A stretch of 7,587 bases of DNA from contig DQDL01000062.1 of the NCBI GenBank assembly GCA_003533405.1, positions 23,582 to 31,168 on the forward strand, read 5' to 3'. Positions 1 through 5,996 of the stretch are shown here, piece after piece. Below the pieces are notes generated by a model, which saw only the letters and a program-made list of their open reading frames with translations, made no database searches and had not been told where the DNA came from. Made by a program: the position numbers and the translations under genes. This DNA comes from Clostridiales bacterium. Its GTDB lineage: Bacteria; Bacillota; Clostridia; Oscillospirales; Oscillospiraceae. The first letter of the stretch is position 1. Each line of letters opens with the position of its first letter.

Positions 1-783
1 GCGCTCGCCGCAGCCGATGTAAACGACGATATCGACATCCGACCACTTTGCAAGCTGGTGCTGGACAACGGTCTTGCCCGAGCCGAAGGGGCCGGGGACT
101 GCCGCCGTGCCGCCCTTTGCGATGGGGAAGAGCGTATCGATGATACGCTGGCCGGAGTTCATGGGTCTTGATGGCATGAACTTCTTTGCATACGGGCGGT
201 TTATACGAACCGGCCACTTCTGCATCATGCTAAGCTCATGGCGCACCTTGTTGCCGTCCTCGATAACGGCGACGGTCTCGGTAACGGTAAAGGTACCGGA
301 CTGGATGGATACAACAGTGCCGCTCATGGTGGGAGGCACCATTATTTTGTGAAGTATTGCGCTGGTCTCCTGCACTGTGCCTATGACATCGCCGCCGGAA
401 AGCTTGTCGCCGACCTTTGCAACGGGAGTAAACTCCCATTTCTTTTCACGGTTAAGTGCCGGAACATCAACGCCTCTGCTGATGGTGGAGCCGACACGCT
501 CTCTGATCTCGGGCAGGGGCCTCTGGATGCCGTCATAGATGTTCTCCAGCATACCCGGTCCGAGCTCCACGGACATGGGCATGCCCGTGCTTTCGACGAC
601 TGCGCCCGGTCCGATGCCGGAGGTCTCCTCGTAAACCTGGATGGAGGCCTTGTCGCCGGTCATATTCAGTATCTCTCCGATAAGTCTCTGGGAGCCGACA
701 CGGACGACATCGGATACATTGGCGTCAGCCAGACCCTCTGCGACCACAAGCGGGCCGGAAACTTTAGTTATAGTTCCGCTCAT
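1..783 (-). CDS. ntpA: V/A-type ATPase catalytic subunit A, N-terminal 261 codons (runs off left edge)
   Basis: This is the nucleotide-hydrolysing subunit of the V1/A1 head, also called atpA; three copies alternate with subunit B in the cytoplasmic hexamer. The protein begins MSGTITKVSGPLVV, as usual for the N-terminal beta-barrel. A region containing HKIMVPP (about residues 149-155) lies in the insert that distinguishes A subunits from F-type beta subunits. The Walker A loop GPFGSGKT spans residues 231-238, with Lys237, and the window ends exactly after the conserved CGER (258-261). Family members have about 580-600 residues, so more than half, including Walker B and the C-terminal helical domain, is outside the window. 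The ATG is preceded by GGAGAG six bases upstream, and the gap to the preceding gene is 12 bases, so it is co-transcribed. Nothing seen suggests a defect. Identification is very secure; the choice of pumping ion cannot be read from this subunit. Confidence 0.97.
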   Translation of the reverse strand, partial: MSGTITKVSGPLVVAEGLADANVSDVVRVGSQRLIGEILNMTGDKASIQVYEETSGIGPGAVVESTGMPMSVELGPGMLENIYDGIQRPLPEIRERVGSTISRGVDVPALNREKKWEFTPVAKVGDKLSGGDVIGTVQETSAILHKIMVPPTMSGTVVSIQSGTFTVTETVAVIEDGNKVRHELSMMQKWPVRINRPYAKKFMPSRPMNSGQRIIDTLFPIAKGGTAAVPGPFGSGKTVVQHQLAKWSDVDIVVYIGCGER

Positions 784-795
784 TATTTTCTCTCC

Positions 796-1119
796 TTAAT
801 TATTTTCAAGGATATTCGTGCCTATCGCACGCTCGACCGCAGCATTAAGAGCCGACAGACCCAAGCCGAGGCTGCCCTCTCTGCCCGGGATAAGGATTAT
901 CGCAGGCATGGGGCTGTCCTTATATTTGTCTATCTCCGAGCCGAGCTCGGCGGCGAGGTTTTCCTCGATGTAGATTATCGCAACATCTTCCCTCTCACGG
1001 GCCAGACTGCGCAGCACGCTCTTTGCCTCGGCGGCATCCGCAACGGGATATGCCTCAAGGCCGAGCGCCGTAAAGCCCATGACGGTCTCACGACCGCCGA
1101 TGACCGCAATTTTAAGCAT
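796..1119 (-). CDS. ntpG: V/A-type ATPase central stalk subunit F
   Basis: This small soluble subunit binds the rotor shaft (subunit D) and is called atpF outside the E. hirae scheme. From the ATG at 1119 it is 107 residues, the normal length. It opens with MLKIAVIGG, the first strand of the Rossmann-like fold, and has the acidic strand AIIYIEENLA in the middle. Its C-terminal part, PAIILIPGREGSLG followed by VERAIGTNIL, matches the family's conserved end. The start overlaps the last 8 bases of the subunit C gene, implying translational coupling. AGGAAAGG at 1133-1140 lies 13 bases from this ATG, which is long. An in-frame GTG at 1126-1128 sits closer and would add three residues (start VIYM), so the exact start is slightly uncertain. 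A 123-residue reading from 1167 is possible, but its extra N-terminus does not resemble the family. Confidence 0.93.
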   Translation of the reverse strand: MLKIAVIGGRETVMGFTALGLEAYPVADAAEAKSVLRSLAREREDVAIIYIEENLAAELGSEIDKYKDSPMPAIILIPGREGSLGLGLSALNAAVERAIGTNILENN

Positions 1120-2107
1120 ATAGATCACGCAGCCTTTCCTGTATAGTCTCGGGCGCAATGCCTGCAAGGCGGCCGGTGAGTATCATCCTGACGGCGGTGA
1201 TCTCGGTCTCCTGCGCAGCGATGAAGGCTGCCACGGCCTCCTCGCCGAAGGCGACGAGCTTCGCCTTTTTAAGATACTCGGTCACGGCATTGTCGCAGGT
1301 CTTCTCGAAATCGGTCATCCTGCCGCCGGAGCACGCCTGTGCGCCGCACACGGCTGCCTTTTCGAGTATCGAATTTGCGTACAGCGCCGAGAGCGCTTCC
1401 TCGGAGGTGCTTGCGGCGCAAACACGGTCTATATCGACATTGCCGCCCGGGATGAGCGCTGCGAACAGGAAGTCTGCGTCCTTGCGCATCCTCACGGTGC
1501 GCACTGCGCTGCGCAGATTGATGCTGTCGATGACAAGCTTCACATAGCCGACTAAAAATCTGCTGCCGGTCTCGTTCGCCATGTCGAGCATTTCCTTATA
1601 GCAGGCTCTGTCGAGCTCAAAGTCGGCAAGCTGGGGATTCGCCGTTCTGGCGAGGATGCTCTTTGCCGATGCGGCGGCTTTCGCAAGCTCCTTGGGCAGT
1701 GCCGAAAAGCTGTCGGTAGATATGCACTCGACCACGGTCTGCGGCTTAACTCTGCCGCAGGGGCTTAATAGATCCGTCCTCGTGTCGCCGGTTTTTATGA
1801 CGGTCTTTGCGTTGTGGTAGTCATACGCCACACGGAACACATCGACGACCGTCTTGTCGGGTGCGAGCCGTCCGAGCTCCTCGAACATCTCCGCCTGACG
1901 GCGGGAAAGCGCCTGCTCTATCTGCTTTGCACTCATTGCGGACATGTCCTCATATCCGCAGTCGCACAGAAGCTTTGCCGCTTCCTCGAAGCTTTGAGCC
2001 GAGAGCATACGCTCGGCCTTTTCACCGGTGAGCATCTTGGCTTCTCTGGCTCTGAGCATGGCCGACAGGCACAGGTAATCATTTTTATTACACTTTTTGT
2101 TAGCCAA
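1112..2107 (-). CDS. ntpC: V/A-type ATPase subunit C (d-type rotor coupling subunit), TTG start
   Basis: This 331-residue protein corresponds to subunit C of bacterial V-ATPases (d in eukaryotes), the funnel that links the central stalk to the membrane ring. It is all-helical. The N-terminal YLCLSAMLRAREAKML resembles the usual segment of the family with an Arg-Ala-x-Glu core. YDYHNAKTVIK (about residues 91-101) matches the conserved Asp-Tyr-His-Asn region, and the C-terminal part ending GIAPETIQERLRDLYA is also typical. The start is TTG: GGGAGG lies 7 bases upstream, an in-frame TAA lies two codons upstream, and the first in-frame ATG (residue 17) would remove conserved sequence. It follows subunit E by 26 bases and overlaps subunit F by 8 bases, fitting a single operon. 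Length and motifs agree with the family and no damage is visible. Confidence 0.92.
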   Translation of the reverse strand: MANKKCNKNDYLCLSAMLRAREAKMLTGEKAERMLSAQSFEEAAKLLCDCGYEDMSAMSAKQIEQALSRRQAEMFEELGRLAPDKTVVDVFRVAYDYHNAKTVIKTGDTRTDLLSPCGRVKPQTVVECISTDSFSALPKELAKAAASAKSILARTANPQLADFELDRACYKEMLDMANETGSRFLVGYVKLVIDSINLRSAVRTVRMRKDADFLFAALIPGGNVDIDRVCAASTSEEALSALYANSILEKAAVCGAQACSGGRMTDFEKTCDNAVTEYLKKAKLVAFGEEAVAAFIAAQETEITAVRMILTGRLAGIAPETIQERLRDLYA

Positions 2108-2120
2108 ATCTTAACCTCCC
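2105..2120 (-). promoter_or_regulatory. RBS with TTG start codon of ntpC
   Basis: Read on the minus strand, GGGAGG (2115-2120) is followed after seven bases by TTG (2105-2107). An in-frame TAA two codons before the TTG excludes any more upstream start, and no ATG is available until residue 17. This decides the start of subunit C. A TTG start may lower its translation relative to neighbours that use ATG, which would suit a subunit needed once per enzyme; that last point is inference. Confidence 0.85.
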
Positions 2121-2133
2121 TTTCGGGGCATGC

Positions 2134-2733
2134 TCATTCAAACAGCACATTCGCAACTTCCGCCACCATGGTCTTATGGCAGCGGTCGACGAGCATTTCC
2201 GCACTGCAATTGAGCTCTATTCCGTTTTCTATGAGAACAAAGCCGCCGCAGATATTGACCGCTTCATCGGCGACCGTAAGCTTTCCGACCTTGCCTTGGG
2301 CTGCAAGCAGCTCGTTTGCCTTGTCTGCTATGCGCTGTCCGCATTCGTCCTTATCGTTTTTGCAGAAGTACATCGTCTCCGTGCCGGTCTGCGACACCTT
2401 GGCTGCCATTTCGGCGAACAAAGCCACATATTTGTCCCGGGGCAGCTCGCACAGGAGCGAAACGGCCTTTGCGAAGGTCTCGACCACTCTTTCCTGCTTT
2501 GCGCCCAGAACATTTTTCTTGGCTTCCATCTCGGCCATACGGAGCTTGCGGCCGTACAGCGCCTCGCACTCGGCCTCGCCCTCACGAATGAGCCTGTCGT
2601 AAGCCTCCTGCGCTGCTTTCTCGCCGGCACTGCGAATTTCTTCCGCTTTTTTGTTCGCCTCATCAAGCAGCGCCTGAGCCTGAGCCTTGGCGTCGCTCTC
2701 TATATGGGCAATGATCTTTTCAGTGCCTTTCAT
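2134..2733 (-). CDS. ntpE: V/A-type ATPase peripheral stalk subunit E
   Basis: Subunit E pairs with the short G/H coiled-coil subunit to form the peripheral stalks that hold the A3B3 head still against the membrane stator. The 199-residue length is normal. Residues 1 to about 95 are a charged, Ala/Glu/Lys-rich helix (for example AQALLDEANKKAEEI) with coiled-coil character. The rest forms the compact C-terminal domain that caps the head, with the conserved GGFVLIENGIELNCS at about residues 163-177. The ATG has AAGGAG eight bases upstream. The gap from the proteolipid gene is 22 bases and the gap to subunit C is 26 bases. Several cysteines (in CKNDKDECG, NICGG and NCS) are present, but I cannot assign them a role. 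Identification rests on motif, length and position together. Confidence 0.94.
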   Translation of the reverse strand: MKGTEKIIAHIESDAKAQAQALLDEANKKAEEIRSAGEKAAQEAYDRLIREGEAECEALYGRKLRMAEMEAKKNVLGAKQERVVETFAKAVSLLCELPRDKYVALFAEMAAKVSQTGTETMYFCKNDKDECGQRIADKANELLAAQGKVGKLTVADEAVNICGGFVLIENGIELNCSAEMLVDRCHKTMVAEVANVLFE

Positions 2734-2755
2734 ACATCTAACTCCTTGCTTTTTA

Positions 2756-3226
2756 TCAGAAGCTCAGGCCGTTGAGCATAAGGAAGGATGCCAGCAGGGA
2801 CAAAATTGCGTAGAACTCAACGATTATGCAGAAGATCATGCCCTTGGACCAGTCGTCGGGCTTCTTTGCAAGAATGTTGATGGATGCCGCTGCGACCTTG
2901 CCCTGTGCGACTGCGGAAAGCAGACCGCCGATGGCGATGGGCAGACATGCGCTGAACACCTGCATGCCCTGCTCAACGGTCATGCCCGGAACGAGCTTGC
3001 CGAAAGCGAGGAACCAGATAACGAAGCCGTACAGACCCTGAGTGCCGGGGATGACCTGGATGATAAGTGCTTTACCGAACTTGCTGGGATCCTCTGCCGC
3101 CAGTCCCGCAGCTGCCTCACCGGCGATGCCGGTACCCTTTGCCGAGCCTACGCAAGCGAGAAACGCAGCCAGACCTGCGCCGAAAAGTGCAATGGCGTAA
3201 CCGCCGATGGTGTTCAGAAATTCCAT
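2756..3226 (-). CDS. ntpK: V/A-type ATPase membrane ring proteolipid (subunit K/c), Na+-type ligand set
   Basis: This is the rotor ring subunit that carries the transported ion. It has 156 residues and four membrane helices in two tandem hairpins, the size of E. hirae NtpK. The repeats are visible as GSAKG at 27-31 with PGTQGLYG at 60-67, and AQGKVAAA at 107-114 with VEFYAIL at 136-142. The ion-binding carboxylate is Glu137 in the fourth helix, and the first hairpin lacks an equivalent acid, as in V-type 16-kDa proteolipids. Residues matching the E. hirae Na+ ligands (Leu61 carbonyl, Thr64, Gln65, Gln110, Glu139) are Ile59, Thr62, Gln63, Gln108 and Glu137. Tyr66 matches the tyrosine that hydrogen-bonds the glutamate. 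This predicts Na+ binding by inference from residue identity. The gene has the best ribosome binding site of the operon, fitting a multicopy subunit. Confidence 0.97.
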   Translation of the reverse strand: MEFLNTIGGYAIALFGAGLAAFLACVGSAKGTGIAGEAAAGLAAEDPSKFGKALIIQVIPGTQGLYGFVIWFLAFGKLVPGMTVEQGMQVFSACLPIAIGGLLSAVAQGKVAAASINILAKKPDDWSKGMIFCIIVEFYAILSLLASFLMLNGLSF

Positions 3227-3234
3227 TATGATAT

Positions 3235-3240
3235 CCTCCT
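3235..3240 (-). promoter_or_regulatory. Strong Shine-Dalgarno of ntpK
   Basis: AGGAGG on the minus strand lies eight bases before the proteolipid ATG (3224-3226). It is the only full consensus site in the operon. The 35-base gap between ntpI and ntpK leaves this gene independent of ribosomes finishing ntpI. The ring needs about ten copies of K per single copy of I, so the strong site fits the stoichiometry (inference). Confidence 0.8.
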
Positions 3241-3261
3241 AAAAATTCATATATGTGTTTT

Positions 3262-5259
3262 TTATTCTTTTACATCGTAATACTTGGAGTTGACCTTGAG
3301 CGGCATAAACGGCTTGCCGCCGTCGACATAGAACTTGCCGAAGAACTCAAGACACTGCAAGCGCAGGTCGTGGACGAAGCAGCCCAAAAGGTTAAGTCCG
3401 AAGTTGAGCGCATGGCCGATAATGAAGATGGCCAAGAACGCCAAGACCGTCAAGACATTCAGTCCGCCCGATTCTGCGGGCATGAGCGCAATGGTGTTGA
3501 AAACCTGAGCGACAACGCCGCCTGCAAGCATGAGTGCCATGATACGGGAGTACGACAGTACATCGCCAAACCAGCCGGTCAGCGTATTGTAGATGCAGCC
3601 GAAGGCTGAGCCGAGCTTGCCGAAGATGCCCTTCGAGTGGCGGCCTGCGCCGAACAGCAAAAGCACGCTGCCGACGATGATTATCACCATGCCGACCGTT
3701 CCGAGCGCCGCCGGAGCGGAGGTAAACAGCATCGTGCTGCCCCACATGATGCCGCCGATGAGGATGACCCACAGTGAGCCCTCCTCGAACAGACCGTCGA
3801 GCACATTGCCCGCCTTGCACTTTTCCACAAAGCTTATCACCATGCCGGTGTTAAGGTGGAGAAGTCCGACGACCAGCGAGCCGTAAAGCACGGTGTTGCT
3901 GTCGTTTACGGGGCTGAACAGATACGGCAGACCCGCCCATGTGCTTGCGGGATTTATAAGATGCACCAAGCGGTACGGGATATCGCCGAAGAAGCCGCCT
4001 GTCAGTGCGCCCATTACCATGGTCGATATGCCCGCATACAACAGCAGCTCACAGAAAGCAAGCGTGCCGCCCTTGGGCTTTATCTTCTTCATCGCAACGA
4101 TGGCAGCCAGCACCATCACGAGACCGTAGCCGATATCGGCCATCATAAGTCCGTAGATGATTATGAAAAACGGCGCCATCATCGGGTTTGCGTCAACGCC
4201 GTTGTACGCCGGCAGGCTGTACATGTTGGTTATCATGTTCATCGAGTTTGTCAGCCTGTTGCTCTTAAGCTGCACCGGCACGACGGGGTATTCCTCCTCG
4301 GTCGGCTCGCTGACCTCGTATGCGCAGTCAAACTTACCGAGAAGCTTCTCAAGCTCGGCTTCCTTCTCTGCGGGGAACCAGCCGTCGAGAACGACGGTGC
4401 TTTGCGTTCCCATGAGCTTATCCTCGGCTTCGCAGAAGGCGATGTCGGTGTCGGCTCTGTCGGCCCAAAGCTCGAGTGCGGCTCTGTGCTCGGCCTTTGA
4501 CTTGACATCCTCGATAAGCTGCTTTTTCTCCTTGGCAAGCGCCCTGAGCTCGGCCTTATATCCGTCGGTGCACTCCTTTGGCGTGCCGGTAAGGCCGGAA
4601 AAGCTCATAAGCGAGAAGCTATAATCTCTGAGCGCCTCAAGCGCCTTTAAATGCTGCGAGCGGTGGCTGAGTAAAACGAGGTAGTGCTGGAGCTTATCCT
4701 TCGATACCTCAAATAGCTCCGCCTCGTCGGCAGCCTCGGCAAGTCTTGCCCTTATATCGTCAAGCGATGCCTTTGCCGGACATGCGCCGAGGAACATGAT
4801 GCTGTCCCGGGTGCCCTCCGTTTCCAAGGGGCAGTCGAAGCTCAGCCACGGTGCAAGAGATTCGATAAGTCCCCTTACACGGCTTTCCTCCGTGCCGATG
4901 CGCTTTATCCTGTCCTCATCGGCGATAAGGCCCTCGGCAACGCTGCGATATTTTTCGAGGCTCTCTCTGTTGAGAAATTCCGAAAGCGCCACATCGGGCT
5001 TTGCCGACAGCAGCGAGCTTTTCGCCGGTGCGTATGTATTGAGCACTCCGATAGCCTGCTGCAAAAGCGCCTTTTCGGCTCTGCGCTCGGAAACGCCGCT
5101 CGACTCCCGGCTCAAATACTGAGCAAGCTCCGGGGCAATGCCGTCATTTTCCGGCTCCCGAAGCTCAACACAGCCGAAAATCATCAGTTGCTTGAGCAGC
5201 TCTTCCTTCTGATCCCGAACAGCCATCAGCCTCAGCTTTTTCATTTTTACGATGGCCAT
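3262..5259 (-). CDS. ntpI: V/A-type ATPase stator subunit I (a subunit)
   Basis: This 665-residue subunit supplies the ion half-channels and anchors the peripheral stalks. The cytoplasmic N-terminal half (about 1-350) begins MAIVKMKKLRLMAV, as in the family, and is rich in charged helices. The membrane half has eight likely helices at about 361-388, 403-424, 459-479, 495-512, 518-539, 550-570, 572-595 and 605-635. The first contains PFFIIIYGLMMADIGYG, a family hallmark. Arg572 in SYSRIMALML corresponds to the essential channel arginine (Arg735 of yeast Vph1) that releases the ring glutamate. A second conserved arginine, Arg633, lies in HDLRLQCLEF near the C-terminus. The ATG shares one base with the stop of the preceding coiled-coil gene (TAATG), implying translational coupling. 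Length is close to that of E. hirae NtpI. Identification is secure, and nothing is truncated. Confidence 0.97.
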   Translation of the reverse strand: MAIVKMKKLRLMAVRDQKEELLKQLMIFGCVELREPENDGIAPELAQYLSRESSGVSERRAEKALLQQAIGVLNTYAPAKSSLLSAKPDVALSEFLNRESLEKYRSVAEGLIADEDRIKRIGTEESRVRGLIESLAPWLSFDCPLETEGTRDSIMFLGACPAKASLDDIRARLAEAADEAELFEVSKDKLQHYLVLLSHRSQHLKALEALRDYSFSLMSFSGLTGTPKECTDGYKAELRALAKEKKQLIEDVKSKAEHRAALELWADRADTDIAFCEAEDKLMGTQSTVVLDGWFPAEKEAELEKLLGKFDCAYEVSEPTEEEYPVVPVQLKSNRLTNSMNMITNMYSLPAYNGVDANPMMAPFFIIIYGLMMADIGYGLVMVLAAIVAMKKIKPKGGTLAFCELLLYAGISTMVMGALTGGFFGDIPYRLVHLINPASTWAGLPYLFSPVNDSNTVLYGSLVVGLLHLNTGMVISFVEKCKAGNVLDGLFEEGSLWVILIGGIMWGSTMLFTSAPAALGTVGMVIIIVGSVLLLFGAGRHSKGIFGKLGSAFGCIYNTLTGWFGDVLSYSRIMALMLAGGVVAQVFNTIALMPAESGGLNVLTVLAFLAIFIIGHALNFGLNLLGCFVHDLRLQCLEFFGKFYVDGGKPFMPLKVNSKYYDVKE

Positions 5260-5573
5260 TAACTGTTCACGATCCTTTCTACGACCATAGTCGCCGTGCT
5301 TGTGATTCGCTTGTCGGCTCTGGCGTTGAGTACCGCAACCTTGGTTTCGGCAGCACTATTGATTTTTTCGATCTCCTCGGCGGCCTTGGCCTCGGTGCGG
5401 CTTATCATCTCATCGACCTCGTCCTTGGCCTTCAGCGCAGCCTTCTCTACATCGGCCTTGCTGAAAACCTCCGCCTCGGCGACGATGCGCTTGGCCTCCG
5501 CCTGAGCATCGTCAACGAGCTGCTTGGCTCTTTCCTCTGCCAGAGAAACATCAACTATCGCTTCAAACGGCAT
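5259..5573 (-). CDS. ntpF: V/A-type ATPase peripheral stalk coiled-coil subunit (G/H; E. hirae NtpF)
   Basis: This first gene of the operon encodes 104 residues, almost entirely one amphipathic helix rich in Ala, Glu, Lys and Asp (for example LVDDAQAEAKRIVAEAE). It has no membrane segment and no cysteine. In bacterial V-ATPase operons the gene before ntpI encodes the partner of subunit E in the peripheral stalk, named G in Thermus, H in archaea and F in E. hirae. Composition, length and position support that role; sequence motifs are weak in this family, so context carries most of the weight. The ATG has AAAGGGGG eight bases upstream. Its TAA overlaps the ntpI ATG by one base. Do not confuse the symbol with subunit F of the central stalk, which is a different gene in this operon. 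Confidence 0.9.
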   Translation of the reverse strand: MPFEAIVDVSLAEERAKQLVDDAQAEAKRIVAEAEVFSKADVEKAALKAKDEVDEMISRTEAKAAEEIEKINSAAETKVAVLNARADKRITSTATMVVERIVNS

Positions 5574-5581
5574 CAGAGCAT

Positions 5582-5589
5582 CCCCCTTT
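5582..5589 (-). promoter_or_regulatory. Shine-Dalgarno of ntpF, first gene of the ATPase operon
   Basis: AAAGGGGG on the minus strand lies eight bases before the ATG at 5571-5573. An overlapping out-of-frame ATG just after the G run (5579-5581) is too close to the site to be used. Confidence 0.7.
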
Positions 5590-5597
5590 CCGAAATT

Positions 5598-5630
5598 TTA
5601 TACAATCAACAACTGCAACAGTTTGTATAA
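5598..5630. repeat. 8-bp inverted repeat in the leader of the ATPase operon
   Basis: TTATACAA at 5598-5605 and TTGTATAA at 5623-5630 are perfect inverted copies separated by 17 bases. A second, off-centre dyad, AACTG-CAA-CAGTT (5611-5623), lies between and partly overlaps the right arm. If the promoter at 5645-5673 is right, transcription starts near 5638 and the whole element lies in the untranslated leader, beginning about 9 bases after the start. It could be an operator for a repressor or form alternative RNA hairpins. Both roles are inference, and AT-rich arms of this size can occur by chance. Confidence 0.45.
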
Positions 5631-5644
5631 CAGTCAGTATGTGC

Positions 5645-5673
5645 ATGATAACAAAATAAGCACTGAAAAACAA
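5645..5673 (-). promoter_or_regulatory. Candidate sigma-A promoter of the ATPase operon
   Basis: On the minus strand, TTGTTT (5668-5673) and TATCAT (5645-5650) are separated by 17 bases. TG at 5652-5653, one base before the -10, makes it an extended -10. The -10 matches consensus at five of six positions and the -35 at three of six. Predicted start is near 5638, giving a leader of about 65 bases before ntpF. A weaker alternative -10 (TATACA at 5624-5629, also preceded by TGT) has no good -35. Confidence 0.5.
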
Positions 5674-5842
5674 GGATTTTTCGGCACTTTGATTGACAAA
5701 TTCAAATCAATTGAGATGGTTAAAACTTCATCAAATGTGTCCCTCTGCCGCCCATCGGCTAAAAGCCTTGATATGCCGATATAGTTTGCAAATTAACGCT
5801 CTGTTCTGCCAAAATTGACATTTAATTCGCAACCGCACGGGC

Positions 5843-5861
5843 GTTAAGATGGTGTTAAGAT
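5843..5861. repeat. Direct repeat GTTAAGAT x2, 11-bp period
   Basis: GTTAAGAT occurs at 5843-5850 and 5854-5861, separated by GGT. Tandem half-sites on one face of the helix with 10-11 bp period are typical for OmpR/PhoB-family response regulators. The element is centred about 97 bases upstream of the predicted start of the E2-like gene and about 214 bases upstream of the predicted ATPase operon start. The bound factor, if any, cannot be named from the sequence. Confidence 0.4.
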
Positions 5862-5913
5862 TTTTTGTTTTCGGCATATTGGTCGAGTTTGTGTAAAATA
5901 TTCTAATTTTCGC

Positions 5914-5942
5914 TTGCAAAACATCGAGATAACTTATATAAT
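5914..5942 (+). promoter_or_regulatory. Sigma-A-type promoter of the E2-like gene
   Basis: TTGCAA (5914-5919) and a perfect TATAAT (5937-5942) are separated by 17 bases. The predicted start is near 5949, leaving a leader of roughly 48 bases. This is the best promoter in the window. Confidence 0.8.
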
Positions 5943-5982
5943 GCAAGTGTGAAATTAAATCAAAATTTTGAAATACTTCGCC

Positions 5983-5988
5983 GGGAGG
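5983..5988 (+). promoter_or_regulatory. Shine-Dalgarno of the E2-like gene
   Basis: GGGAGG lies eight bases before the ATG at 5997-5999 and fixes that start. Confidence 0.8.
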
Positions 5989-5996
5989 CAATTTAA

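Larger units (their letters stand above)
5574..5996. other. Divergent intergenic region between the ATPase operon and the E2-like gene
   Basis: This 423-base stretch is clearly AT-richer than the flanking genes and holds no convincing gene. It contains promoters for both directions, an inverted repeat next to the ATPase operon, and a direct repeat closer to the E2-like gene, each listed separately. The part between about 5675 and 5840 shows only short chance-level repeats, for example a 4-bp stem at 5757-5767. I cannot assign it a function or exclude a small RNA. Confidence 0.7.

Noticed and set aside
238..1146. A 302-codon open frame on the plus strand opposite ntpA and ntpG
   Set aside because: It lies antisense to two clearly recognised genes, has no ribosome binding site and resembles no protein family; it is a by-product of codon bias in the real genes.
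3856..4500. A 214-codon open frame on the plus strand opposite ntpI
   Set aside because: It is antisense to a conserved full-length subunit, has low-complexity composition and no start signals.
5524..5784. An 86-codon plus-strand frame from ntpF into the intergenic region
   Set aside because: Its start is inside ntpF on the other strand, with no RBS; the composition looks random.
5815..5820. A perfect TTGACA on the plus strand (another at 5693-5698)
   Set aside because: Neither has a plausible -10 at 16-18 bases; the TTGCAA/TATAAT pair at 5914-5942 is much better.
5771..5879. A 9-bp inverted pair, ATATGCCGA at 5771-5779 and TCGGCATAT at 5871-5879
   Set aside because: With 91 bases between the arms and no extension, a match of this size is within chance for a region of about 400 bases.
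5961..5970. Palindrome CAAAATTTTG in the leader of the E2-like gene
   Set aside because: It is a simple A/T run palindrome with no further extension, not distinctive in an AT-rich leader.
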